DNA of 64,000 nucleotides from CBDFGN01 sp965247065 (GTDB taxonomy: Bacteria; Bacteroidota; Bacteroidia; Cytophagales; Cyclobacteriaceae), in NCBI GenBank assembly GCA_965247065.1, contig CBDFGN010000006.1, forward strand, positions 3,224,001 through 3,288,000. Direction: 5' to 3'. This document shows, one piece after another, positions 45,342 through 54,206 of this stretch. The notes under the pieces were generated by a model. The model saw only the letters and a list, made by a program, of their open reading frames with translations. It made no database searches and had not been told where the DNA came from. The first letter of the stretch is position 1, and each line of letters begins with the position of its first letter. A program made the position numbers and the translations under genes.

Positions 45342-46490
45342 TCAGGTTTTTTCCGGGACATCGACCCAACGCCGTTCAGCCCAACTTTTCAGTGCCAACT
45401 CAACCAATTGAAGGCCTCTGGCACCCGCCTTGAGGTCCCATGGAAATGGATCATCATTTACAACATGTTTAAGGTACAATTCCCACTGGATCTTGAAAGC
45501 ATTATCAAACTCCTCGGAAGCCATAACCTCAGTCCAATCATCATAAAAATTGATCGGCTGCTGGGTATCCGGGTTCCAGGTGGGTCTTGGGGTTTGTTCA
45601 TAACTCTGGATGAAGCATCTCCTCAAACCGGTCACTGCGCTCCCCTGGGTACCATCAACCTGCAGCACCAAGAGATCATCGCGTCGTACCCTTACTGTCC
45701 AGGAGGAGTTAAGATGAGCAATGATTCCATCAGCTATTTTAAACGTGCCATAGGCTGCATCGTCGGCCGTACAGACGTAAGGGCTACCGTTTTCATCAAT
45801 GCGTTCACCAATGTGAGTCGCTCCAAGACAGGAGATTGAATTTATGGACCCAAAAAGATCCTCCAGAATATATTGCCAGTGGCAAAACATATCCAGAATA
45901 ATTCCCCCACCCTCTTCTTTCTTGTAGTTCCAAGATGGCCGTTGGCTGGGCAAGCTGGTTCCCTCAAAAACCCAATAGCCAAATTCACCTCTCAATGAGA
46001 GAATTTGCCCAAAGAACCCTGTATCGATCAGGTTTTTAAGTTTTACCAATCCAGGCAACCAAAGTTTGTCTTGCACCACGCCGTTTTTTACACCCACCCG
46101 GGAAGCCAGATCGGATAATTTTAAGGCTGTTTGAGTATCGCCCGCGACCGGTTTTTCACAATAAACATGTTTTCCAGCCTCTATGGCCTGTTCAACGGCG
46201 GCGGCTCGCCCCAATGTCGTCTGGGCGTCAAAATAAATATGATTGTGAGGATCGGCAAGAGCTTGCGCCAGATCGTTGGTGTAGCGATGGACCCCTGATT
46301 GCTTAGACAACTGCTCCAGCTTTTGGGAATTTCTCCCAACCAAAATAGGATCTGGGATAATCCTACCGCCATCCGGCAGTGAAACTCCTCCTTGTTCAAT
46401 AATCTTGGCTATGGAGCGCATCAGGTGTTGATTGGTCCCCATCCGTCCCGTAACCCCGTTCATTATGATTCCGACGCGGTGGTCACTCAT
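45342..46490 (-). CDS. Gfo/Idh/MocA-family oxidoreductase
   Basis: From MSDHRVGIIMNGVTGRMGTN this is a 382-residue protein. The Rossmann nucleotide site (GVTGRMG) and the family motif GKHVYCEKPVAG are clear, followed by the C-terminal alpha/beta domain (GFFGQILSLRGEFGYWVFEG...ILDMFCHWQYILEDLFG). Substrate is probably a sugar or sugar acid, given the flanking TRAP and UxaC genes. 215 nt separate it from the SDR gene downstream. Confidence 0.93.
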   Translation of the reverse strand: MSDHRVGIIMNGVTGRMGTNQHLMRSIAKIIEQGGVSLPDGGRIIPDPILVGRNSQKLEQLSKQSGVHRYTNDLAQALADPHNHIYFDAQTTLGRAAAVEQAIEAGKHVYCEKPVAGDTQTALKLSDLASRVGVKNGVVQDKLWLPGLVKLKNLIDTGFFGQILSLRGEFGYWVFEGTSLPSQRPSWNYKKEEGGGIILDMFCHWQYILEDLFGSINSISCLGATHIGERIDENGSPYVCTADDAAYGTFKIADGIIAHLNSSWTVRVRRDDLLVLQVDGTQGSAVTGLRRCFIQSYEQTPRPTWNPDTQQPINFYDDWTEVMASEEFDNAFKIQWELYLKHVVNDDPFPWDLKAGARGLQLVELALKSWAERRWVDVPEKT

Positions 46491-46538
46491 TTTTATTGGC
46501 AAGTTTCTGTTTCTGACTTAATAATGCTGGCATAGCGT

Positions 46539-47837
46539 CTAAAATCCAAAAATTTCCGGGAGCCATAAACTTAATCCGGGAAAGTAGGTGACCAGCATTA
46601 AGACTGCGATCATTCCAATGAACAAAGGTAACAGCGGTTTTACCACTTTTTCAATTGGAATTTTGGCTACGCTGCAGCCGATGAATAATACAGATCCAAC
46701 TGGTGGAGTGCATAATCCAATGCAGAGATTCAGGACCATAATTATCCCAAAATGAGTTGGATCTATGCCCAGATCAGTAACAACCGGCAGAAAAATGGGA
46801 GTGAAAATCAACACAGCCGGGGTCATATCCATGAAGGTGCCCACAAATAACAGGATCAGGTTGATAATGATCAGTATGACCACTTTGTTGTCACTTAAAG
46901 CCAACAGGCTCTGGCTAACAAGCTGGGGGATGTTTTCGAAAGACATTACCCACGACATTCCCATGGAGGTTGCAATCAGAATCATCACAATGGATGTGGT
47001 ACCCGCAGACTCAAGAAGGATTTCAGAAAGATCCTTGGCCCTGATTTCCTTATAAAAAAACTTTGCCAGCACGAAGCTGTAAAGTACCGCTATCGCTGAA
47101 GCTTCAGTGGCCGTAAATACACCTCCTACAATTCCTCCTATGACGACGACCAGGAGAAAAAGACCCGGCAAGGCATCCAGGAAGGTGAACAAAACCACTC
47201 TAAACGGCACCCTTTGACCCACTGGATAGTTGTTCCTAAAGGCATAGTAACCCGCGATGAGCATTAGCGAGAGGCCAACGATGATACCGGGCAAATATCC
47301 CGCAAGGAATAAGGCTGCGATTGATACGCCCCCACTAGCCAGAGAATATATGATAAGAATGTTACTGGGGGGTATAAGCAGGCCAGTAGTGGAGGAGGTG
47401 ATGTTCACTGCAGCCCCAAACGACTTTGAATAACCTTCCCTGGTCATTTGAGGACCCATGAATCCTCCAATGGCTGATACGGCAGCAGCAGCTGAGCCGG
47501 AGATGGCCCCGAACAGCATAGCGGCCAGGATATTCACATAAGCGAGTCCCCCGGGCAAACTGCCGAGCAGCGATTTGGCGAAATTGACCAGTTTGGTGGC
47601 GATGCCTCCCCGGTTCATTAATTGACCGGCCAAAATGAAGAACGGAATGGCCAATAATGCGAAACTGTCCAACCCGGTCGCCATTCTTTGGGCAAATGTT
47701 GTGAATGCAGGAATGGGCTGAATGCCAATCAACATGGTCAGGAGAGAGGATATCCCGATCGAATAAGCTACCGGAACGCCGATAGACAGCAGGAAAAGGA
47801 AGCTGACAACCAGTATTGAGATTTCGAGCCAATCCAT
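46539..47837 (-). CDS. TRAP transporter large permease, DctM family
   Basis: This 432-residue protein has about 12 membrane segments and the DctM landmarks SGSAAAAVSAIGGFMGPQM, GVFTATEASAIAVLYS and ILNLCIGLCTPPVG. It starts 1 nt before the dctQ-like gene ends. It is the ion-coupled channel of a tripartite transporter for carboxylated compounds, which suits a uronate operon. Confidence 0.97.
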   Translation of the reverse strand: MDWLEISILVVSFLFLLSIGVPVAYSIGISSLLTMLIGIQPIPAFTTFAQRMATGLDSFALLAIPFFILAGQLMNRGGIATKLVNFAKSLLGSLPGGLAYVNILAAMLFGAISGSAAAAVSAIGGFMGPQMTREGYSKSFGAAVNITSSTTGLLIPPSNILIIYSLASGGVSIAALFLAGYLPGIIVGLSLMLIAGYYAFRNNYPVGQRVPFRVVLFTFLDALPGLFLLVVVIGGIVGGVFTATEASAIAVLYSFVLAKFFYKEIRAKDLSEILLESAGTTSIVMILIATSMGMSWVMSFENIPQLVSQSLLALSDNKVVILIIINLILLFVGTFMDMTPAVLIFTPIFLPVVTDLGIDPTHFGIIMVLNLCIGLCTPPVGSVLFIGCSVAKIPIEKVVKPLLPLFIGMIAVLMLVTYFPGLSLWLPEIFGF

Positions 47838-48305
47838 CTATGACCAGGCCTTGAGAAAGTGCGAAACCTTCAAGCTGCTGTAATAAACAATTACCAAACC
47901 GCTCAGGGGCACCACCAGATAAACAATTCCCAGGGGTACCCCTAATGCTGAGGAAGATTGGCCCAGGTGAAAGGATATATAGACCAACCGGGAACCCCCT
48001 ACCACTAAAACCGAAAGGCCAAACAGCAATATCAGGAGGTGAATGAAGACCTGGAGTTTGGTTCGGGCGCTGGGAGAAAGTTTAGTTTCCAGGATGTTCA
48101 AGGCCAGGTGCTGACCCTGGCCTGTAAAGTAGGCAGCTCCTAGCAGCCCCATCCAAATTAACAAGTACCTTGCCAATTCGTCGGTAAATGCACTTGGATC
48201 GTCAAGTAGATACCTGGAGACGACCTGCCATAGGACATTTAGAACCATAATGGCCATTAGCAGAATCAGCAGCTTGCTGACAATATGGTCAATTCTGCTT
48301 TTCAA
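47838..48305 (-). CDS. TRAP transporter small permease, DctQ family
   Basis: This 155-residue protein has four membrane helices. FTDELARYLLIWMGLLGAAY is the DctQ signature, and SVLVVGGSRLVYISFHLGQSSSALGVPLGI is also typical. It sits between the binding protein and the large permease. Confidence 0.96.
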   Translation of the reverse strand: MKSRIDHIVSKLLILLMAIMVLNVLWQVVSRYLLDDPSAFTDELARYLLIWMGLLGAAYFTGQGQHLALNILETKLSPSARTKLQVFIHLLILLFGLSVLVVGGSRLVYISFHLGQSSSALGVPLGIVYLVVPLSGLVIVYYSSLKVSHFLKAWS

Positions 48306-48354
48306 GAAAGTGCTAGAATCTCAATTGGGAGCTTAACCATTTTTGGCAATCAAA

Positions 48355-49353
48355 TCATGGGTCTCTAACATCTCGAATCCTCTGGATCAGTTGGGCAAGT
48401 TCAGGATCAGACTCGTACGCTTCATAAAGAGATCCAACTTTTTGGGCGAATAAGCTCTTTTCAGGAACAATTATCTTCACTCCTGCTTTCCGGACTTCGT
48501 TTAAGGATTCCTTGACCGATTTCCTCCACAGTTCCTTTTGGTGTACCACTGATTCATCGGCCGCTTGCTGAAGCCAATTCCGCTCTTGCTCGGAGAGTCT
48601 TCGCCACAAGTGCGTGCTGACTAGCAGAACATCGGGCACCGAAGAGTGTTCGTCCAGGACGTAATATTTGCAAACCTCATAGTGCTTGGAAGTATAAAAA
48701 CTTGGTGGATTGTTTTCAGCACCGTCAACGATACCTTGTTGCAACGCAGTGTACAACTCACCCCAGGAAATGGGAGTAGGCGAGCCTCCCAGCGCCCTGA
48801 CCATATTGAAGGCAGTCACACTGTTCATTACCCTGATTTTTAGACCCACCAGGTCCTCGGGGGTTAGGATCGGCCTTTCGCGGCTGTAGAAGCTGCGACT
48901 TCCTGCATCATAAAAGCACAATCCTCTTAGCCAGTACCTCTCTCCCTGGAGTAGCAGTTCTTTGCCTATTGACCCTGACAATACATTCCAGCTATGTTCC
49001 TCGCTTCTGAAGATATAGGGCATTCCTAATACCCGGTAGTTGGGGGCGAAATTCTCCATTACTGCTGCCGAAACCTTGGTAAGATCAAGGCTTCCGATTT
49101 GCAGTAGCTCCAGCAGTTCTCGCTCCTGTCCCAATTGCCCGCTGGGGTATATCTTAATGACCATTTTCCCAGCTGACTTCTCTTCCAATCTTTCTGCCAT
49201 GTACTCCATTCCCTTGTGAACCGGATGGTTGATGTCCAGACCATGCCCGAGCTTGATAACCCTTTTTGAAGATCCCGATTGGCAGGAATACAGAATAAGA
49301 AGTGCTATGACAAGGGATAATCTCAAGATCAATTTCCAATTGTGAGAAATCAA
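48355..49353 (-). CDS. TRAP transporter substrate-binding lipoprotein, DctP family
   Basis: From a TTG start at 49353 this is about 332 residues. The leader KLILRLSLVIALLILYSCQSG ends in a lipobox Cys. The binding domain shows KMVIKIYPSGQLGQERELLE, LTPEDLVGLKIRVMNS and GELYTALQQGIVDGAENNPPSF, typical of DctP/SiaP proteins. The conserved substrate Arg is in the KIRVMNS region, consistent with a carboxylate ligand such as hexuronate. An in-frame ATG at 49455 would overlap uxaC by 68 nt, so the TTG is preferred but unproven. Confidence 0.92.
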   Translation of the reverse strand: MISHNWKLILRLSLVIALLILYSCQSGSSKRVIKLGHGLDINHPVHKGMEYMAERLEEKSAGKMVIKIYPSGQLGQERELLELLQIGSLDLTKVSAAVMENFAPNYRVLGMPYIFRSEEHSWNVLSGSIGKELLLQGERYWLRGLCFYDAGSRSFYSRERPILTPEDLVGLKIRVMNSVTAFNMVRALGGSPTPISWGELYTALQQGIVDGAENNPPSFYTSKHYEVCKYYVLDEHSSVPDVLLVSTHLWRRLSEQERNWLQQAADESVVHQKELWRKSVKESLNEVRKAGVKIIVPEKSLFAQKVGSLYEAYESDPELAQLIQRIRDVRDP

Positions 49354-49387
49354 CCGGGCACAAAAATATGGTCGCGGGTTTTGGAAA

Positions 49388-50788
49388 TCAAAAATCAAAA
49401 TATGCCTTGGCGTTATGATAACAGACATTCGAGACCAGCGACCCAAGCAAATCAAGATCCTCGGGTAGCTCTCCGTTTTCGACGTCGTTTCCGATCAGGT
49501 TACAAAGGACCCGACGAAAATACTCATGTCTCGGATAGGATAAGAAACTTCTGGAATCAGTAACCATACCCACAAAGCTGCTTAGAAGACCCATATTCGA
49601 TAGGGTATTCATTTGATCCTCCATGCCATTTTTTTGATCCAGAAACCACCATCCGGTTCCGAATTGCATCTTCCCTCGAAAAGAGCCGTCATTAAAGTTT
49701 CCGATCATAGTAGCTATCAGATCATTATCCCGTGGATTGAGGTTGTAAAGGATAGTTTTAGCCAACCTATTTTGAGTGTCCAACCGATCCAGGAATCGCG
49801 AAAGCGGTTTTCCAATTTCGAAATCTCCCATAGAATCGAATCCGGAATCCGGACCCAATTGCCTCATCATACGTGAGTTGTTATTGCGTAAAGCACCTAA
49901 GTGATACTGTTGCACCCACCCTTTCTCATGGTCCATCTCTGCCAGATCAATAAGAAGGCCGGATTTATAGACCAATTGATCTCGCGGCGGGACCTCTCTA
50001 CCCGCGCGGACGCTGGAAAAAATTTGATCTATTTGGGCGTGGTTGAAGTCCTCTGCAAAAACAGTCTCCAACCCGTGGTCTGAGAGGCGGCAGCCATTTA
50101 GATGAAAAAAGTCGTGGCGGGAGGCCAGGGCTTGAATCAAATCGTCGTAACCGGCAATTGAGACTCCCGAGGCCTGTTCGAGTCGATCAATATAGGAATT
50201 GAAAAAAACTGGGTCATCCACCGCCAGAGCCTTATCCGGCCTGAATGTAGGGAGTACTTTCGCTCGGAATCCACTCTGGAGAATCTGTTCATGGTGAGCC
50301 AGATCATCGATAGGGTCGTCAGTGGTGCAAACTACCTCAACCCCCATTTTTTCGAGAATCCCCCGGCAACTGAAGCCATCGGTGGCCAGCATTTCTGAAC
50401 AGGAATCGTATATTTCGGAAGCTGTAGAGGGATTCAGAAGTTGAGTAATTCCAAAAGGATTCTTCAATTCCAAGTGAGTCCAATGATATAAGGGGTTTCT
50501 CAAGGTATAGGGAACCGTTTCAGCCCACTTGAGGAACTTGTCGTAGTCATCAGCGTCCCCGGTAATGAACGATTCAGAAATTCCCTGGGTCCTCATAGCC
50601 CTCCATTTGTAGTGATCCCCGTCAAGCCATATTTGAGTAAGATTCTGGTATTGCTTGTTGTCAGCGATTTCATGGGGTGGCAAATGGCTGTGGTAATCAA
50701 TTATGGGCAATCCGGCAGCTACCGTATGGTACAACTGAACCGCGGTTGCGGACTGAAGCAGAAAGTCTTCGTCGAGGAACTTTTTCAT
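49388..50788 (-). CDS. uxaC: Glucuronate isomerase
   Basis: This 466-residue protein from MKKFLDEDFLLQSATAVQLYH isomerises glucuronate/galacturonate to keto-uronates. The amidohydrolase-like metal site appears in IIDYHSHLPPHEIADN, and WLDGDHYKWRAMRTQGI and VVCTTDDPIDDL are UxaC signatures. It is first in the minus-strand cluster with the TRAP transporter, so the cluster is most simply read as hexuronate uptake and breakdown. uxuA, kdgK and kdgA are not in the window. Confidence 0.96.
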   Translation of the reverse strand: MKKFLDEDFLLQSATAVQLYHTVAAGLPIIDYHSHLPPHEIADNKQYQNLTQIWLDGDHYKWRAMRTQGISESFITGDADDYDKFLKWAETVPYTLRNPLYHWTHLELKNPFGITQLLNPSTASEIYDSCSEMLATDGFSCRGILEKMGVEVVCTTDDPIDDLAHHEQILQSGFRAKVLPTFRPDKALAVDDPVFFNSYIDRLEQASGVSIAGYDDLIQALASRHDFFHLNGCRLSDHGLETVFAEDFNHAQIDQIFSSVRAGREVPPRDQLVYKSGLLIDLAEMDHEKGWVQQYHLGALRNNNSRMMRQLGPDSGFDSMGDFEIGKPLSRFLDRLDTQNRLAKTILYNLNPRDNDLIATMIGNFNDGSFRGKMQFGTGWWFLDQKNGMEDQMNTLSNMGLLSSFVGMVTDSRSFLSYPRHEYFRRVLCNLIGNDVENGELPEDLDLLGSLVSNVCYHNAKAYFDF

Positions 50789-50926
50789 GCCAAAAAAGAC
50801 ACCGCCCAAAACTAATCATTTCTGTGAATCTCCAAAAACCCACCTTCTGCCAACAAGTGGATGCAAATTGTCATTTTCTGTTTGCTTTTTATAATCAGAA
50901 TAAATCATTAAGTTGGATTTTAGATC

Positions 50927-51184
50927 ATGAAAACGGCCCCGCTAATTAGCCAATTCCAAAGCTTGAGCCTGGATGAGCAGGTTAATTTCCTGTATCAACA
51001 TGGTACGTTTATCGTGGCCATAAGATATTATGACTATAAGATCAACCTTTACCTGATGGACCGAAATTATGTTGAGGTGTTTGTAAAACATAAGCAGGCA
51101 AGAATTGAACGGATTGAAATCCTGGATAGCACAAGCAACCGGATGAAATTTTATGCCGATCAAATCAAGATATCGGATCTTTAG
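50927..51184 (+). CDS. Small conserved Bacteroidota protein, unknown function
   Basis: This 85-residue soluble protein (MKTAPLISQFQSLSLDEQVNFLYQHGTFI...) has an N-terminal helix and a beta-rich end (LYLMDRNYVEVFVKHKQARI). Its last 20 nt overlap the end of convergent coaE. It is not recognised as a named family. Conservation of such a protein beside coaE in related genomes is my recollection and not tested. Confidence 0.65.
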   Translation: MKTAPLISQFQSLSLDEQVNFLYQHGTFIVAIRYYDYKINLYLMDRNYVEVFVKHKQARIERIEILDSTSNRMKFYADQIKISDL

Positions 51185-51788
51185 CCCGAACCGTTAGTAG
51201 CTCATCGTGAATTTGTAATACCTGTGGTATTACCAAGCTCAAGTCGTCATTCCGGATAACATAATCGGCATGTTTTTGTCGATTCTCCTCGGTCCCTTGT
51301 TTGGAAATTATGCCCTTTATCTGGTCACGATTGCGGTTGGGATCACGGATGAGAATTCGATCAATACGTTTGGCTTCCGGGGCAAAAACGGTGATCACGC
51401 GATCGAGCATTTTTTCGGATCCGGTTTCAAAGATCAAAGCCGCCTCCTTAAGCAGGTACTCGTTTTCTTGATTTTTCGTTACCCAAAGAGAATAGTCCTT
51501 GCCAACCGCGGGATGCACCAGTTGATTCAGAGCATCGATTCGTGAGTCTTCCCCGAAAACTAATTGGGAAAGCCTAGGGCGGTTAAGACTACCATCCTGC
51601 AGGTAGGCTTTGCTGCCAAACTCCTTTTGAATTGAGGCTTTTAACCCGGAATCATGATCCATCAACCAACGGGCCCTGGAGTCGGCATCATAAGACGGGA
51701 CCCCCAGCCGGTTAAAGATTTTACAAACCATACTTTTTCCCGCACCAATCCCGCCGGTAATCCCAACCTGGTAAGGCCTAATTCCCAT
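51165..51788 (-). CDS. coaE: Dephospho-CoA kinase
   Basis: This 207-residue kinase phosphorylates dephospho-CoA in the last step of CoA synthesis. The P-loop is VGITGGIGAGKSMV, then SYDADSRARWLMD and HPAVGKDYSLW, and the LIRDPNRNRDQIKGIISKQ block. It overlaps the YbbR gene by 11 nt in the same direction. Confidence 0.97.
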   Translation of the reverse strand: MGIRPYQVGITGGIGAGKSMVCKIFNRLGVPSYDADSRARWLMDHDSGLKASIQKEFGSKAYLQDGSLNRPRLSQLVFGEDSRIDALNQLVHPAVGKDYSLWVTKNQENEYLLKEAALIFETGSEKMLDRVITVFAPEAKRIDRILIRDPNRNRDQIKGIISKQGTEENRQKHADYVIRNDDLSLVIPQVLQIHDELLTVRAKDPIS

Positions 51789-52737
51789 ATACCAATTTCA
51801 CCTGAAGAGGCTCCAGGGATAGTTCTTCTACATATTCCGGGTATCTCGTAATCCTGGGAATAATCGTGCTATCTGAATAATTGAGATTGTAAAAGTTAGT
51901 AGTCACTTCAAAAACCGAGTCCGGAACGGTACCGGACAAGCTCTCAGGTAACCTGTAATGTACTCTAACAACCGAATCACGGAGAATCAACTGCCCATTC
52001 TCAGGAAAATTCAATATCCTAACCGGCTCTTCCGAGAATTGGGTAATAAATTCTTCCACTTCGAATGTCAATTTGATTTCCTCGGGACTAACCTGAATTA
52101 ACGGGGTAGAATCCATCAGCAATTGAACGGCATCATCGAAACTCTCATCAATTCCCGCAAAGGGTAATATCACATAAAACGGGTCGGGCAGGGCTTCAAT
52201 CAGGGAGGTTGGGCCACGGAATTCAAGGGTGTCAATGGACACCCTCAAAGAGGAGATCATTCGATGATTCTCTGCAAATGAAAATGTTGAGCTATCAAAT
52301 TCCATTTTGACCTTTCTGGATATTCGCTGTTCTAAATGGAAGAATACTGTGTCGGTGACGACATAGTTCAACCTTAAGTCTGAAATTTGATCCGCTATCA
52401 TTGGGAACAGCGAAGCTCCGGCCAGGTATCGGGTGGCAACCGGGTTCTCCAGATCAATTCTTAGTGGAATAATGTTAAGTGCATAGGTATTTCGGAGTAA
52501 ATTCCATCCGCCGCTGGTTACATCAATCAGAAGTTGCTGGGGCAGATCTTCGACGGCCACGAGGCTGTCCCGGTCATACGCAAAGTGTATTGGGTAATTT
52601 ATCCTGGTGGTGTACTGACCATTGAGGGAACGAAAAAACCAGAAAGTGGTGGCTGTAGCGATACACAAAAAAATTACCTTCCAGTTGCCTCGTTTGAGAG
52701 CATAGAGCCAACTGTATATGGATTTATAGGAACTCAA
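51778..52737 (-). CDS. YbbR/CdaR-like protein with one membrane helix
   Basis: This 319-residue protein has an N-terminal membrane helix (WKVIFLCIATATTFWFFRSL) and repeated beta-rich YbbR-like domains facing the periplasm (SRKVKMEFDSSTFSF, LEFRGPTSLIEALPDPFYVI, DDAVQLLMDS). In Firmicutes CdaR regulates a c-di-AMP cyclase; in Bacteroidota its role is not settled. It lies between yajC and coaE. Confidence 0.85.
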   Translation of the reverse strand: MSSYKSIYSWLYALKRGNWKVIFLCIATATTFWFFRSLNGQYTTRINYPIHFAYDRDSLVAVEDLPQQLLIDVTSGGWNLLRNTYALNIIPLRIDLENPVATRYLAGASLFPMIADQISDLRLNYVVTDTVFFHLEQRISRKVKMEFDSSTFSFAENHRMISSLRVSIDTLEFRGPTSLIEALPDPFYVILPFAGIDESFDDAVQLLMDSTPLIQVSPEEIKLTFEVEEFITQFSEEPVRILNFPENGQLILRDSVVRVHYRLPESLSGTVPDSVFEVTTNFYNLNYSDSTIIPRITRYPEYVEELSLEPLQVKLVYGN

Positions 52738-52754
52738 GCCATTAAGTTCGACTA

Positions 52755-53069
52755 TTATTTATTGGATTCAACCAATTTTTTACTTGCCTCCTGGGATATG
52801 GAGGTCTTGTCAAATCTAATCTTGGCACCTTTCTCTACTTCCAAAACCACAGTTCCTTCCTCAATTGCCGAAACCCGGCCATGAATCCCCCCAACCGTAA
52901 TCACCTGGTCGCCCCTCTTGATAGACTCTGTAAAGCGTTTTTGGTCTTTTTGCTTTTTCTGCTGGGGCCTGATCATGAAAAAGTAGAAAATTACCAATAT
53001 CCCGCCAATTAGAAGGAAATTTTCAAATCCGAAACCCGGACTGGCCTGAAGCAATATGGAATAATTCAT
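52755..53069 (-). CDS. yajC: Preprotein translocase subunit YajC
   Basis: This 104-residue protein has one membrane helix (FENFLLIGGILVIFYFFMI) and the YajC pattern RPQQKKQKDQKRFTESIKRGDQVITVGGIHG. It joins the SecDF-YajC complex that aids protein export. Confidence 0.97.
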   Translation of the reverse strand: MNYSILLQASPGFGFENFLLIGGILVIFYFFMIRPQQKKQKDQKRFTESIKRGDQVITVGGIHGRVSAIEEGTVVLEVEKGAKIRFDKTSISQEASKKLVESNK

Positions 53070-53193
53070 TGTTGTTTATGAAAATCTAAATCGTTTTCCA
53101 GAGGTTAGTTATCTACACTCCGGACGCTGTAATAAGCATAAGGTTTAACCCCTTCAGATTAAACCTTATACCTCTTGCCAAATAAATGGTAGA

Positions 53194-53763
53194 CTACTTC
53201 TTAACTGGCCCTTCGGAACTGGCGGTTTCACCAGCCGCCTTGACTACGTTGCTCTTTATGTAAAGCTTGGTAATCTTGGGATTGGTATTGGCAGTAATGG
53301 TCACAGTCTTATTCTGAATTCCGGGCTTCCCTTTGCTGTTAAAGCTAACTTCTATTTCTCCAGTAGCACCTACTGCTATGGGATCCCGGGGCCACCTTGG
53401 GACCGTACAACCACAAGATGCTTTGGCGCTCTCTATAACCAAAGGGGTCTCTCCATTGTTAGCGAAGCTGAAAGTATGGTTCACCACCTCTCCTTCCTGA
53501 ATCTCACCAAAATCATGCGTAGTGTTCACGAATGAAAAAGTGGGCATCGGTCCATCAGGAACGGTTAGTCCAAGGTCTTCCCCGCTGGCCGTCTCTACTA
53601 CTGGTGCCGCTGCCGGCTGCGCCCTATTGGAGGTTACATCCCCGTTTTCAATTTGGGCCACCCGCCTTTCCAGGTCAGCAATCCTCTTTTCTAAATCTGA
53701 ACTACAACTGCCTAAAATGCATACCAACAAAAAACTCAAAAAAGCAACCACATAATTTTTCAT
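53194..53763 (-). CDS. DUF1573 lipoprotein
   Basis: From MKNYVVAFLSFLLVCILGSCSSD this is a 189-residue lipoprotein with lipobox LGSC. A short coiled-coil (LEKRIADLERRVAQIENGD) follows, then the DUF1573 domain (FSFVNTTHDFGEIQEGEVVN...ASCGCTVPRWPRDPI), an Ig-like fold common in Bacteroidota envelopes. An in-frame ATG six codons upstream is also possible. Confidence 0.92.
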   Translation of the reverse strand: MKNYVVAFLSFLLVCILGSCSSDLEKRIADLERRVAQIENGDVTSNRAQPAAAPVVETASGEDLGLTVPDGPMPTFSFVNTTHDFGEIQEGEVVNHTFSFANNGETPLVIESAKASCGCTVPRWPRDPIAVGATGEIEVSFNSKGKPGIQNKTVTITANTNPKITKLYIKSNVVKAAGETASSEGPVKK

Positions 53764-53892
53764 AACGAATCTGTTTTTCAATTTTAGATCACGATATCGG
53801 ACTCCTAATTATGGCCTGGAGCCGACCCCTATCTGCAAAACTATTAATAATATTTTTCGGGCTTCAAATCTCAAGAAACTTTTGATCCGGTT

Positions 53893-54189
53893 TTACTTCT
53901 TCTTTATTTGCCCGATGAGTTCATCTACATCGTCGAGTAGCTTCTCAGCCTTGTGCTTGGCGTCGCTGATCACTTTTTCTCCCTCCGATTTTGCCTCACT
54001 CATCGCCTCATCTTTCCCTTCAAGGATCTCATCCAGAAGTTCCTGAATCTTCTTCTTGTATTTGTCCAATTGGTAGCTTAATCTATCCCGGGTATTCGAG
54101 CCTTTATCGGGTGCATATAAAATGCCGATAATAGCTCCCGCGGCCATGCCGGTTAGAAATGCCAGGAAGGTGTTACTCTTACCAGCCAT
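53893..54189 (-). CDS. YtxH domain-containing protein
   Basis: This 98-residue protein has a glycine-rich membrane segment (FLAFLTGMAAGAIIGILYAPDKGS) and a charged coiled-coil tail (KYKKKIQELLDEILEGKDEA...). It matches the YtxH-like general-stress proteins. It lies 18 nt downstream of nusB. Confidence 0.9.
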   Translation of the reverse strand: MAGKSNTFLAFLTGMAAGAIIGILYAPDKGSNTRDRLSYQLDKYKKKIQELLDEILEGKDEAMSEAKSEGEKVISDAKHKAEKLLDDVDELIGQIKKK

Positions 54190-54206
54190 TTTTGTCTATC
54201 AGTTTA

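Noticed and set aside
47362..47832. 156-codon minus-strand frame within the TRAP large permease gene
   Set aside because: It lies in another frame of a well-conserved membrane protein and shows no protein-like pattern.
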